From the NCBI GenBank assembly GCA_014529385.2, contig CM043968.1, forward strand, positions 125,199,518-125,263,517: a DNA stretch of 64,000 nucleotides, written 5' to 3'. Positions 33,501 through 44,943 of this stretch are shown here, piece by piece; the stretch's first letter is position 1, and the number at the start of each line of letters is the position of its first letter. Source of the DNA: Adiantum capillus-veneris (taxonomy: Eukaryota > Streptophyta > Polypodiopsida > Polypodiales > Pteridaceae). The notes beneath the pieces are model-generated. The model worked only from the letters and a program-made list of their open reading frames with translations, was not told the DNA's origin and searched no databases. The translations under genes were made by a program, and so were the position numbers.

Positions 33501-36500
33501 TCCGTTTGACCTACGGCTTGCCATACGCGCTCTTGACATTGCCTAAAGACCAGCTAATCGTCTACGGATGGTTTCAGAAGGCATAGAATCCATTTTCAAA
33601 GTCCGTTTGCGTTTTTCCGTAGAGAAACGCAACCGGATTTGACGTACGGCTTGTGTATTTGGGGTTTCTTTGATCCGTTTGACATACGGCTTGCCATAGG
33701 CGCTCTGGACATTGCCTAAAGACTACCTAATTGTCTACGGATGGTTTCAGAAGGCATAGAAGCCATTTCCGAAGTCCGTTTGCGTTTTTTCGTAGAAAAA
33801 CGCAACCGGACTTGACCTACGGCTTGTGTATTTGGCGTTTCTTCTATCCCCGTTAGACCTACGGCTTGTCATATGCGCTCTTGACATTTCCTAAAGACTA
33901 CCTAATCATCTACGGATGGTTTTAGAAGGCATAGAAGCCATTTCCGAAGTCCGTTTGCGTTTTTCCGTAGAAAAACGCAACCGGATTTGACCTACGGCTT
34001 GTGTATTTTGCGTTTCTTCTATTCTTTTGACCTACGGCTTGCCATACGCGCTCTTGACATTGCCTAAAAACTACCTTATCATCTACGGATGGTTTCAGAA
34101 GACATAGAAGCCATTTCCAAAGTCCGTTTGCCTTTTTACGTAGAAAAACGAAATCGGATTTGACCTACGGCTTGTGTATTTGGCGTTTCTTCTATCCGTT
34201 TGACCTACGGCTTGCCATACGCACTCTAGAAATTTCCTAAAGACTACTTAATCGTCTACGGATGGTTTCAGAAGGCATAGAAGCCATTTCCGAAGCTCGT
34301 TTGCGTTTTTACGTAGAAAAACGCAACCGGATTTGACCTACGGCTTGTGTATTTGACGTTTCTTCTATCCGTTTGACCTACGACTTGCCATATGCGCTCT
34401 TGACATTGTCTAAAGACTACATAATCTTATACGGGTGGTTTCAGAAGGCATAGAAGCCATTTTCGAAGTCCGTTTGCGTTTTTCCATAGAAAAACGCAAT
34501 CGGATTTCACCTACGGCTTGTGTATTTGGTGTTTCTTCTATCCATTAAACCTACGCCTTGCCATACGCGCTCTTGACATTTCCCAATCATCTAAGGATGG
34601 TTTCAGAAGGCATAGAAGCCATTTTCGAAGTCCATTTGCGTTCTTCTATCCGTTTGACCTACGGCTTATGTATTTCGCATTTCTTCTATCCATTTGACCT
34701 AGGGCTTGCCATACGCGCTCTTGAAATTGCCTAAACACTACCTAATCATCTACAGATGGTTTCAGAAGGCATAGAAGCCATTTTCGAAGTCCGTTTGCGT
34801 TTTTTCATAGAAAAACGCAACCGGATGTGACCTACGGCTTGTGTATTTGGCGTTTCTTCTATCCGTTAGACCTACGGCTTGCCATACACGCTCTTGACAT
34901 TGCCTAAAGACTACCTAATCATCTACGGATGGTTTTAGATGGCATAGCAGCCATTTCCGAAGTCCGTTTGCATTTTTTCGTAGAAAAACGCAACCGGATT
35001 TGACCTACGGCTTGTGTATGTGGCGTTTCTTCTATACGTTTCACCTACCACTTGCCATACGTGCTCTTGACATTGCCTAAAGACTACCTAATCGTCTACG
35101 GATGATTTCAGAAGGCATAGAAGCCATTTCCGAAGTCCGTTTGCGTTTTTTCGTAGAAAAACGCAACCGGATTTGACCTACGGCTTGTGTATTTGGCGTT
35201 TCTTCTATCCGTTTGACTTACGGCTTGCCATACGCGCTCTTGACATTTCTTAAAGACTACCTAATCGTCTACGGATGGTTTCAGACGGTATAGAAGCCAT
35301 TTTCGAAGTCCGTTTGCGTTTGTCCGTAGAAAAACGCAACCGGATTTGACCTACGGCTTGTGTATTTGACGTTTCTTCTATCCGTTAGACCTACGGATTG
35401 CCATAGGCGCTCTTGACATTGCTTAAAGACTACCTAATCATCTACGGATGGTTTCAGAAGGCATAGAAACCATTTCCGAAGTCTGTTTGCGATTTTCGTA
35501 GAAAAACGCAACCGGATGTGACCTACGGCTTGTGTATTTGGCGTTTCTTCTATCCGTTTGACCTACGGCTTGCCATACGCGCTCTTGACATTGCCTAAAG
35601 ACTACCTAATTGTCTACGGATGGTTTACAAAGGCTTAGAAGCCATTTTCGAAGTTCGTTTGCGTTTTTTCGTAGAAAAACGCAATCGGATTTGACCTACG
35701 GCTTGTGTATTTGACGTTTCTTCTATCCGTTTGACCTACGGCTTGCCATACGCGCTCTTGAAATTTCCTAAAGACTACCTAATCGTCTACGGATGGTTTC
35801 AGAAGGCATCGAAGCCATTTTCGAAGTCCGTTTGCGTTTTCCGTAGAAAAACGCAATCGGATTTGACCTACGGCTTGTGTATTTGGCACTTCTTCTATCC
35901 GTTAGACCTACGGCTTGCCATACGCGTTCTTGAAATTTCCTAAAGACTACCTAATCATCTACGGATGGTTTCAGAAGGCATAGAAGCCATTTCCGAAGTC
36001 CATTTGCGTTTTTCCGTAGAAAAACGCAACTGGATTTGACCTATGGCTTGTGTATTTGGCGTTTCTTCTATCCGTTTAACCTATGGCTTGCCATACGAGC
36101 TCTTGACATTGCCTAAAGACTACCTAATTGTCTACGAATGGTTTCAGAAGGCATAGAAGCCATTTCCGAAGTCCGTTTGCGTTTTTCCGTAGAAAAACGC
36201 AACCGAATTTGACCTACGGCTTGTGTATTTGGCGTTTCTTCTATCCGTTAGAATTACGGCTTGCCATACGCGCTCTTGACATTGCCTAAAGACCAGCTAA
36301 TCGTCTACGGATGGTTTCAAAAGGCATAGAATCCATTTCCAAAGTCCGTTTGCGTTTTTCCGTAGAGAAACGCAACCGGATTTGACGTACGGCTTGTGTA
36401 TTTGCGGTTTCTTTGATCCGTTTGACATACGACTTGCCATAGACGCTCTGGACATTGCCTAAAGACTACCTAATCGTCTACGGATGGTTTCAGAAGGCAT

Positions 36501-36836
36501 AGAAGCCATTTTCGAAGTCCGTTTGCGTTTTTTCGTAGAAAAACGTAACCGGATTTGTCCTACGGCTTGTGTATTTGGCGTTTCTTCTATCCGTTTGACC
36601 TACGGCTTGCCGTACGCGCTCTTGACATTGCCTAAAGACTACCTAATCGTCTATGGATGGTTTCCGAAGGCATAGAAGCCATTTCCGAAGTCCGTTTACG
36701 TTTTTCCGTAGAAAAACGCAACCGGATTTGACCTACGGCTTGTGTATTTGACGTTAATTCAAACCCATTGACCTATGGCTTGCCATACGCGCTATTGACA
36801 TTGATTTAAGACTACCTAATGAACTACAGATGGTTT
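30541..36836. repeat. satellite array, 173-bp monomer, about 36 copies
   Basis: The landmark CCTACGGCTTGTGTATTT recurs at 30731, 30904, 31077 and 31250, spacing 173 bp each time, and continues to about 36740. Monomers differ by scattered substitutions and a few short deletions (for example at 31380-31500 and 34580-34720). Each monomer contains CCTACGGCTTG twice, about 47 bp apart, and an inverted repeat TTGCGTTTTT / AAAAACGCAA with a 6-base loop. The first and last units share variants not seen inside. The array lies inside the CACTA element. Small frames running through it are artefacts. Confidence 0.97.
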
Positions 36837-37039
36837 GAGCTAGCTGTTTTAGCTGCTTATTCCACACCCAGCAGTTTAGGATTCCATAATATGTTATTTT
36901 GTCATTTTGTTATTCTAACCTAGTATCAGTCTACCACATTGTAACTTTCTAGTCTCATAGGTCACTTTGGCCTTTTGAAGAGTTAACATAACATTTCATT
37001 TTATTTCTTTCTTTAATTTTAATTTTTTACTCAAACCAT

Positions 37040-37044
37040 AACTC

Positions 37045-37111
<67 letters not shown>

Positions 37112-37331
37112 AGTTTTAATTTCCTGCGCACATTTTTCTCTCTCTTTAATTTCCTACACGTACACACACTTCTCTCTTTATCTCTCTCTCTCTTTAATTT
37201 CCTACACGCACACACACTTCTCTCTTTCTCTCTCTTTCCTACACACACACACACTTCTCTCTCTCTCTCTCTTTCCTACACACACGCACCACTCTCTATC
37301 TCTCTCTTTAATTTCCTACATGCACACATAC

Positions 37332-37389
<58 letters not shown>

Positions 37390-37413
37390 TACACACACAC
37401 ACACGATGTGGGG

Positions 37414-37446
<33 letters not shown>

Positions 37447-37450
37447 TTAG
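37040..37450. repeat. compound CT / CA / GA microsatellite block
   Basis: Long CT runs (37047-37109 and about 37338-37386), short ACACAC blocks each preceded by TTTCCTACA, a GA run (37412-37438) and a G run fill about 400 bp near the right end of the CACTA element. The unit CT-TTTCCTACACAC is itself repeated several times. Confidence 0.95.
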
Positions 37451-37565
37451 GGGGGGAAGAGTGCCATAATACCTCGCAGCAGGTTTCGGCCAAGATCTGA
37501 GAACGCGCGCGTTGAGGATGAAAATGGCCCCTTCGCGCGGGTTCGGCTTTTTGTCCCACAAATTA

Positions 37566-37730
37566 CTTCCGTCGATACCTGCGTCGATATACGCGTCGAT
37601 ATACGCGTGGGAAAAATGAGCTTTCGACTCGTATATTTACGGGCATATCGACGCGCATATCGACGGACGGTAAGTACATCGATATGAACGTGGAAAGGCA
37701 CGGGCGTCGAATATAAAGTGTCGATAACTT
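37566..37730. repeat. right subterminal repeats of the CACTA element
   Basis: The same GCGTCGATATACGCGTGG-type motifs as at the left end are present, including a tandem pair at about 37581-37610, together with the block GTGGAAAGGC that also occurs at the left end (24725-24734). Confidence 0.8.
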
Positions 37731-37750
37731 TGGGTTATATTGTAGTGAAT

Positions 37751-38319
37751 GTCTTGATTGACTTAACATGGATAGCCCTAGCACAACATAGAAGTTTTAA
37801 GTGTGGAATTTTGATTGAAATGATTGATGAAAAGGCCAACATAGTGTTTACATGTGGAACGCAAGGGGGGTGGTCCTTTCTGGTTAGGACTGATAACCAT
37901 TGGTTAAGTTTTGAGCTCAAGGTTCATTCAATGCCCTCGATTAAGATTGGATGAGATTGAGTCCTAGTAGGGTGCGAGTACTCGTGGATGCATCTAGAAA
38001 TTAGTTTTGTCAGGATAGGCGTGTGATACCAACAAAAAAGAACGAAGAAAATTGGATCCAAAAAGGGATATGATAAGGGAGGAAGGTGTGATTAATTAAA
38101 TAACTCTTCTAATTGTTTAGTAAAAAGGAACCTTGAAAAATGTAGAAACTTAAATGGGCTATCTTGCACGTCTGCATCAGTCGGACAATTGCTCTGCTCC
38201 TCAAATTTCTTCTAAAAAGAACATAAAGTGGATTATTTTTTAAAGACATTTCCAAACAAGATAAAGAAAATTAATAATTGGAAATTGTGTAAAGGCATGA
38301 CCTCCAAGGTGGAAGAGGA
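37751..38319. other. anonymous spacer between the CACTA and copia elements
   Basis: It starts with the remainder of the split 105-bp repeat unit (to about 37780) and then shows no supported coding region or repeat. It ends in GAGGA, the target duplication of the copia element. Confidence 0.6.
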
Positions 38320-38598
38320 TGTAGACATGTAGTAGTGTTAGTGTGTATACGCGCTTCACCAGGGGCACTTTTCTCCCACTGGGTTTTTCCCCCTAGACAT
38401 CTGGTGTGAAAGGACACCTTATCTCTTAGGGTCTCATATAAGCTTTGTAGCTCTGAGTTTGTATATACTGTATTATTCTAATACAAAAAGATAAACTACA
38501 GAGATCTCGTTCGCAAGATCTATGTCTTCTCCTTCTCCATCTTCTTCCTACTCTGAGTTGCTGTCTTCCTTCTGTTTCATGTTTCATCATCTTCAACA
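38320..38598 (+). repeat. 5' LTR of the copia element
   Basis: It begins TGTAGACATG and ends CATCTTCAACA. It carries a GTATATACTGTATT stretch that could serve as TATA region and is 279 bp long. It contains GTTTTTCCCCCTAG, which is absent from the 3' LTR. Confidence 0.95.
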
Positions 38599-38616
38599 AT
38601 TGGTATCAGAGCAAGG
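38599..38616 (+). promoter_or_regulatory. primer binding site (tRNA-Met initiator type) of the copia element
   Basis: ATTGGTATCAGAGCAAGG directly follows the 5' LTR. TGGTATCAGAGC is the usual complement of the 3' end of plant initiator tRNA-Met. Confidence 0.9.
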
Positions 38617-38971
38617 TGATTTCCAGAGCCTCTACTTGCGTTTTTGCGTCCACGCGTGCAATCGCAGTTTTGAGGTAGTTTTCGGAAAATTTGCTCGAGG
38701 GAGCATCCTCGACGTTCCAGGAGTATTCTGACTAAGGGGCCGTTCGAGCCCTCAGAATTTTGTTCTGAGCAACGTAGTAGAAGTTACTTTTCGGAGGCGT
38801 TTAGAACAAGAGGGTGTGCTTTTTGATAGATTTTCTTCAGGTAAACAGTTCTTTTGGGAAGCAGCTTGTCTTAGCTTTGTGCTAAGATTTTGTGTAGAGT
38901 TTTGCTTGGATTGGAGAGGAGATTTGTGAATCTCTTGGAGGTTCTTTTGTTGTCTTGTGTGCATCCACAGT

Positions 38972-39850
38972 ATGGCTCAATCTACGGAGAAAGAGATTTT
39001 TGGTGCGTTTACATCCAAAGACAAATTGGATAGTACCAACTATTTTCTTTGGTCTTTTATGACCAAAAATGTTTTGGTTGGTAAAGGATTGTGGGATTAT
39101 GTATCTGGAGATGAAGTTCGTCCAGGTAGCATTGCACCTGCCACACCTGGTCGTGGTGCAGCTGTTGATGTAGGACCCTCACAAGTCACTCCAGAGCAAA
39201 AGAGATGGGATACTAAAGATGCACAAGCTATGGTTGTGATTGCCTTAACCATAAAGAGGACAATCACACCACATATCAAATCTTGCAGAACTTTTGAGAA
39301 TGCTTGGAACACTCTGCAAGCTATGTTTGGAGGAAGAAACGCTACCAGAATAGAGTTTTTGAAGCAACATCTTGACAAAATACAGATAGACGAAGGTGAC
39401 GATATTGTCGAGCATCTTACAAAAATCAGGGATCTTAAAGAGCAATTGCTTAGCATTGATGAAGTGATTCCAGAGAAGGACTTGGTTTCCAAAACACTCA
39501 ATTCACTACCACCATCTTATTTGACTTTTCAGACTTCTTTGACTCTGTCTTTGCGAGCTAATCATGAGCCCCTTCATTTTGAAGAGTTAGTGGCTTTGCT
39601 ATTGCAGGAGGATCAATCACATAAGAACAAGTCTTTACAGGTGGATGGTATGGATCATGCTCTTGTTGTACAGAACAAAAACAAGGGTAAAGAGAGTGCT
39701 CATCACTCCAAGTTTGGTGCAGTTAGTCTTCAGAGAAGTCTAAAGGTCATTCCGACAAGTCCAAGAAGAAAGGTAAATGTCACTACTACAAGAAACCTGG
39801 TCACTACATTAGTGAGTATAAAAAGCGAATTGCTAAAGAAAAGAAGAAAG
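38972..39850 (+). pseudogene. copia gag
   Basis: The start chosen is the ATG at 38972 (MAQSTEKEIFGAF); the ATG at 38957 is upstream in the same frame. The capsid-like part shows LDSTNYFLWSFMTKNVLVGK, AWNTLQAMFGGR and EHLTKIRDLKEQLLSIDEVI, typical of copia gag. A frameshift near 39745 precedes the zinc knuckle, which in the other frame reads CHYYKKPGHYISEY: the second and fourth Cys of the CCHC are both Tyr (TGC or TGT to TAC/TAT). The protein would form the particle and bind RNA. With this knuckle it would bind zinc poorly. Confidence 0.85.
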
Positions 39851-42800
39851 TGTCAAGTTTGGTTGTTTCAGCTTCTAGTGATTCTTCTACAGCTAAAGAA
39901 GAGTCTGCAAACTTTGTGCAGGATTCTTATGCTTTCGTATTATGTTCATATTTTTCTACTTACAGTGTTGACGAGACACAAATGATTTGGTACTTTGATA
40001 GTGGTGCATCCAGGCATATTACTTCAAGGAAGGATTTGTTTTGTTCATTAGATGTAGCTCCAGCGGGAAAGAAGGTGACATGTGCAAATAATGCTTCTTA
40101 TCCAATCAAAGGCGTTGGTAAGACTTTGATTACCATTTCAGATGGTTCAGATTTATGCTTGCCAGATGTCTTATATGTTCCAGGGATCAAGAAGAATTTG
40201 TTGTCTGTATCCTCTCTTGCAAAAAATGGTCTTCGGGTCATTTTTGAGGATGACAAATGTGTTGTACGAGATCGAGAGAATGGTTATTCTCTTATCACTA
40301 CAGGTACGCTGGAAAATGGACTATTTGTGCTAGATCGTTATGAAAAGCAGATTCAGGTATGTATTGCAGAAACAAAGACTCAGGCCATGCAGGATGCTGA
40401 GTTGTGGCATGCTAGATTTGGGCATGTTAGTTATGGCAGTTTGATGACTTTACAACGTCATAATATGGTGCATGATTTGTCTTTATTGGAGATGCCACCA
40501 AGACATGTATGTGAAGGTTGCGTTCTTGGAAAGATGCACAGATTTGCATTTTCGCAGGATGGTTCAGTTAAAGGGACACGAAAGTTGCAGCTTGTACATA
40601 GTGATGTATGTGGTCCTATGAGGAAGCCATCTATAGGAAACAGCCTTTATTTTGTGACCTTCATTGATGACTTTTCCAGGTTTTGTTGGGTGTATCCACT
40701 CAAAGCAAAGTCAGATATATTTGCAATTTTTCAATATTATGTCGCCATGGTTGAAAATGAAACAGGTTGCAAAGTACAGACTCTTCGTACCGATCGAGGA
40801 GGTGAATACATGTCAGGTGCATTTAAGGATTTTTTGGGAAAGAAAGGCATTAAACACCAATGCACTATGCCATACACACCACAACATAATGGTGTTGCAG
40901 AAAGGAAGAACATGTCTTTAATGGAGACGGCTAGATGTATGCTCAAAGCTAAGAGTTTGCCTCATAAGCTATGGATGGAAGCAGTTGCTTGTGCAACACA
41001 TGTTTTGAACAGGTTTCCTATCGTGCCTTGAAGAACATTACTCCATATGAATCTTGGTATGACAGAAAACCTTCAGTCAGTTATCTTCGTGTTTTTGGTT
41101 GTCTTGCTTATGCTCACATCCCTCAGCAATTACGTGGGAAGCTTGATGATAAGGCAATCAAATGTATATTTGTGGGGTACAATAGTGGAAGTAAAGGTTA
41201 TAGACTTTACAATCCTGCTACAAACAAGATTTTTGAAAGTCGTGATGTAATTTTTGTAGAAACTACTGCTCAACCTATGGTTGCTTTGGATGTACCTCAT
41301 ATGCAGACACATGATGTATTTGAAGGTTTGCTTCCTTCTTTTGTGGAGAATCAAGAATCACAACAGGTTGATAATCTTGATCAATCTTTTGATCAGCATG
41401 TGACACCTCATGATGTAGAGGAAATTGCGCGTGAAGAGCAAGAAGTTCTCAAGGAAGAAAGAACCTTGCCTAAATGGGTTAAAAAAACTTTGCAAGATAG
41501 CAAGTTGGATGCACCGTTGCCACGAAAAACACGTGCTAGTACTACTTTTGGCAAAGAACAAGTAGATTTGGCTTGCTTTAGCACTCTTTGTGATGTAGAT
41601 GAGCCTGATTCATTTGAACAAGCTTTAGAGTGTGTTCAGTGGAAAGATGCTATGTAGCAAGAAATTGATTCTATTCATAAGAATCATACATGGGATCTAG
41701 TGGACTTGCCTACAGGTAAAAAGCCTATTGGTACAAAGTGGGTTTTTAAGGTAAAAAGGAAACAAGATGGTACTATTGACAGGTACATAGCAAGGCTTGT
41801 GGCAAAAGGCTATGCGCAACAGAAAGGCATAGATTATGATGAAACCTTTGCTCCTACTTCTCGTGCGTCCACAATTAGATCACTAGTTGCAATTGCTGCT
41901 CATCATGGTTGGAAAGTGCATCCGTTGGATATCAAAACTGCTTTTTTGAATGGTGATTTGCAGGAAGAAGTTTATGTAAGTCAACCAAGTGGTTTTATTG
42001 TAAAAGGTCAAGAGCAAAAGGTATGTAGATTGCGTAAAGCTTTGTATGGTCTCAAACAGGCTCCAAGAGCATGGTATGAGAAGATACATACTTATTTGAT
42101 TGCCCAGGGATTTCAGAATAGTCCAACAGAAAGTACTTTGTATGTCAAAAAGAGAGATGGAGTTCTCATTATGCTAACACTTTATGTGGATGATATGCTT
42201 CTTACAGGAAATACTGCAGATGAAATTGAAGCGTTTAAAGATGCTTTGAGAAAAACCTTTGAGATGTCTGATCTTGGTTTGCTACATTAATACTTGGGTA
42301 TTCAGTTTGTGCAATCAGAGGATGGCATATACATGTTGCAGGCAAAATATTTGCATAAAATTTTGGACAAGTTTGGTATGCAAAATTGTAAACCAATCTC
42401 TACACCTGTAGAAACTGGATCAAAGTTGAGCATGCACGATGCTGGAGAACCTTTTGATGTACATACTTATGCAGCAGCGGTTGGTTGCTTGATATATTTG
42501 GCAGGCAACACTCGTCCAGACATTCAATTTCGGGTTTCACAAGCAAGCAGATTTATGCATAGCCCAGGTATGCATCATTGGCAGGCTGTGAAGCGCATAC
42601 TTCGTTACCTTTCAGGTACCCCTAATCTTTCCATGTTCTTTCCAAGGGGGGATATGTATGGAAAGCACAGTTCTATGCAGCTTCTTGGTTACAGCGATTC
42701 AGATTGGGCTGGTGATTTTGACACACGAAATTCCACAAGTGGGAATTGTTTTTTCTTGGGAAATGCATGTATATCTTGGCTAAGCAAGAAGCAACCCACA

Positions 42801-43151
42801 GTGGCTACATCAACTTGTGAAGCTGAGTACAGGGCAGCTTTCACGGCAACAATTGATTGTGTATGGATACGCAGGTTATTGGCAGATCTTTGTGAGTGTC
42901 AACAGGCACCCACTACCATTTTCACTGACAGTCAGAGTGCTATGGCAGTTGCAAGGAATCCAGTATTTCATGCAAGAACAAAGCACATAGTGGTTCACTA
43001 CCACTATGTCAGGGAAAGGCTACATGCAGGGGAGATCACACTAACTTACTGTCCTACACAGGATAACATTGCAGATCTATTTACGAAGGCGTTATCACGA
43101 GAAAATTTTGAAGCTTTCCGAAAAGCTTTGGGCTTACTCTCATACACATGA
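39850..43151 (+). pseudogene. copia pol: protease, integrase, RT, RNase H
   Basis: Protease has WYFDSGASRHIT. The integrase zinc module is LWHARFGHVSYGSL ... CEGCVLGK. The DDE core has Asp in HSDVCGP, Asp in LRTDRGGEY and Glu in NGVAERKN, all present. A one-base frame change lies near 41010-41030 (within the block preceding KNITPYESW). A TAG at 41655-41657 and a TAA at 42288-42290 interrupt an otherwise open RT/RNase H. RT shows GTKWVFKVKRKQDG, LDIKTAFLNGDL, ALYGLKQAPRAWY and an intact YVDDMLL active site (42183-42200). RNase H shows GYSDSDWAGD, EAEYRA and TDSQSA. The end at 43149-43151 is close to the polypurine tract. Confidence 0.92.
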
Positions 43152-43187
43152 TGATTTTCTACCTTGTACGGATTCACATTATCACTA

Positions 43188-43198
43188 CAGGGGGGATT
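43188..43198 (+). promoter_or_regulatory. polypurine tract of the copia element
   Basis: CAGGGGGGATT lies directly before the 3' LTR. Confidence 0.8.
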
Positions 43199-43463
43199 TG
43201 TAGACATGTAGTAGTGTTAGTGTGTATACGCGCTTCACCAGGGGCACTTTTCTCCCACTGGACATCTAGTGTGAAAGGACACCTTATCTCTTAGGGTCTC
43301 ATATAAGCTTTGTAGCTCTGAGTTTGTATATACTCTATTATTCTAATACAGAAAGATAGACTACAGAGATCTCGTACGCAAGCTCTGTGTCTTCTCCTTC
43401 TCCATCTTCTTCCTACTCTGAGTTGTTGTCTTCCTTCTGTTTCCTGTTTCATCATCTTCAACA
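43199..43463 (+). repeat. 3' LTR of the copia element
   Basis: Same ends as the 5' LTR (TGTAGACATG ... CTTCAACA). It is 265 bp long because 14 bp are missing after TCTCCCACTGG. Confidence 0.95.
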
Positions 43464-43468
43464 GAGGA

Positions 43469-43593
43469 GATAGGGTACCCGAGTCCTGGGATGAGGATAT
43501 AAAAGTTATCTAGTAATATCCTGTGATAGGGTAATATCCTCATCCCAGGACTCGGGTACCCTATCTAGTATATGAAAGGGTACCCGAGTCCTG
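43469..43593. repeat. perfect 32-bp inverted repeat with a third partial copy
   Basis: The arm at 43469-43500 (begins GATAGGGTACCCGAGTCCTG) is exactly reverse-complemented at 43534-43565, with a 33-bp spacer. GGGTACCCGAGTCCTG occurs again at 43578-43593. It abuts the copia target duplication on the right side. Confidence 0.92.
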
Positions 43594-43599
43594 TGAGTG

Positions 43600-44020
43600 C
43601 TTGAAAGATAACTAGATAACTTTAATATTACTAAAGAATAAAGGAATTCAAATATTCTAAAAAGGAAAAAAGACGGGAACGACTTGATAAATGCACACTC
43701 GCAAGGATATGCAACAATTTTCATACTGGGAAACATCTCTACACTTGTATAGCTTAGTGTCTGGCATTTGGCTTATGTGCTTATAGCTATGTGTAAGCTA
43801 AGTAGAAAGGGAGAAGCTCCATCCGGATATCTACTCCAGGCTTATAAATAAAGCCCTCTATATACATATTTTTATGCTATGGTGTGTACTTTAATGTAAC
43901 ACCTTTTGAGTCAAAATCACGAGTACTCTCTCTCTCTAACTGTGTAAGCTATGTCTACACACACACACACACACACACAAACCTCCTTGAGCACACACAC
44001 ACACACCATCATCCCCAACA
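43600..44020 (+). repeat. LTR remnant of a second copia-like element (right end defined, left end not)
   Basis: The right end is ATCCCCAACA at 44011-44020, directly followed by a primer site. A TATA-like CTTATAAATAAAG lies around 43840, and CT and AC microsatellites occur before the end. The left boundary is not resolvable here; the start given is approximate. Confidence 0.5.
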
Positions 44021-44037
44021 ACTGGTATCAGAGCCAG
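44021..44037 (+). promoter_or_regulatory. primer binding site (tRNA-Met initiator type), second copia-like element
   Basis: ACTGGTATCAGAGCCAG follows the LTR end. It is the same site type as in the complete copia element. Confidence 0.8.
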
Positions 44038-44943
44038 TGAGCAGCACGACAAGCTTGAAAATCCTATTAACATCACACAGAAGCCCAATTTGTTGATTTT
44101 CAAGTGCATTAATCACTGATTAGAAGGTGATAAAGAAGCCCAAATCAGCCCCTTAATCGAAAAAAATCGAGAGCATGGCTTGAAGTTTCTTCGATCCGAG
44201 CTCGCGCATATGTTTTTTCCTCACTAAGGTGCTCTCTCTTGCAACTTTGGATCGTGCAAATCTGAAAATTTCAGCTTATTACCTCATTCGACGGCTTCAG
44301 CTTCGCTTTGGAATCTCTTCCCGACCTTGGAGATTCACCGATCAGGCCCTGCGGATGCAGTCATAGCTCAAAAAAGACCCCTCTTGCCATACCTAATCAC
44401 AGAATGGCTTCAAGGTCAGCCCATCTCGCTTTGGATGGCAACTGCTCATCTCAGCAACTCTCAGGTCTCGTTTTCTGTGTACATAATGACTTTTTTTGAA
44501 TTTTAGTGGCCTTTTGAGCCTTTGATTGGCTAGTGGAGCTTCACACCAACATACTACACAACTCCAACAATTTGCAAAGCTCTCATTATAATCTTTTTGT
44601 TGATTAAAACCCGCAAGTTTACACACACTCGAAGTGGCAGCCAAGCTCGACATCGACAACATGCTCGACTTCGTCACTCACCAAGCTCGACATCGTCAAT
44701 ATTTTATGGTCAATTTGTATTTGATCAAGCTTCCAAGCTGTTCAAACTTCAAAGCGTGCTTCTCCAAGGCACATGCACACTTCCACACATGTAATTTAAT
44801 CACCACTTGTGAGGAGGGGCTTCACACACAGAGTGACTTCACAATTTTGACTTCTAATCATTGTGTACAGGGCAAGACACTGCCATAGAGAGAGTCTCTC
44901 TACTGGTAAGACCAAGTCCCTTTGTGTGTATCACCATTTTTCC

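Larger units (their letters stand above)
24616..37747 (-). mobile_element. CACTA (En/Spm) DNA transposon, 13.1 kb
   Basis: The left end reads CACTACAACAAAAAAG and the right end, reverse-complemented, CACTACAATATAACCC. Both are followed by GTTATCGAC. The 3-bp target duplication AAT flanks it (24613-24615 and 37748-37750), as is usual for CACTA elements. Both ends carry subterminal repeats. The transposase genes read on the minus strand: a TNP2-like gene (26804-30291) and a PttA-like gene (25565-26705). A 173-bp satellite array occupies 30541-36836, between the transposase promoter and the other terminus. The ends look intact enough to be moved in trans, but the TNP2-like frame has several breaks. 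Confidence 0.93.
38320..43463 (+). mobile_element. Ty1/copia LTR retrotransposon, complete, 5.1 kb
   Basis: Two LTRs (38320-38598 and 43199-43463) enclose primer site, gag, protease, integrase, RT, RNase H and a polypurine tract, in the copia order (integrase before RT). GAGGA flanks both sides (38315-38319 and 43464-43468). By eye the LTRs differ by about nine substitutions and one 14-bp gap over 265 bp, indicating a younger insertion than the gypsy elements. Protease, integrase and RT motifs are intact. A few frameshifts and stops disable it. Confidence 0.96.

Noticed and set aside
32707-36675. Repeated 60-70 codon frames (for example MVSEGIEAISEVRLRF, MTYGLPYALL)
   Set aside because: They are translations of the 173-bp satellite; they appear or vanish with single changes between monomers.
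30541-36836. CRISPR-like array of regular repeats
   Set aside because: Repeats are contiguous 173-bp monomers without unique spacers, in a plant transposon.
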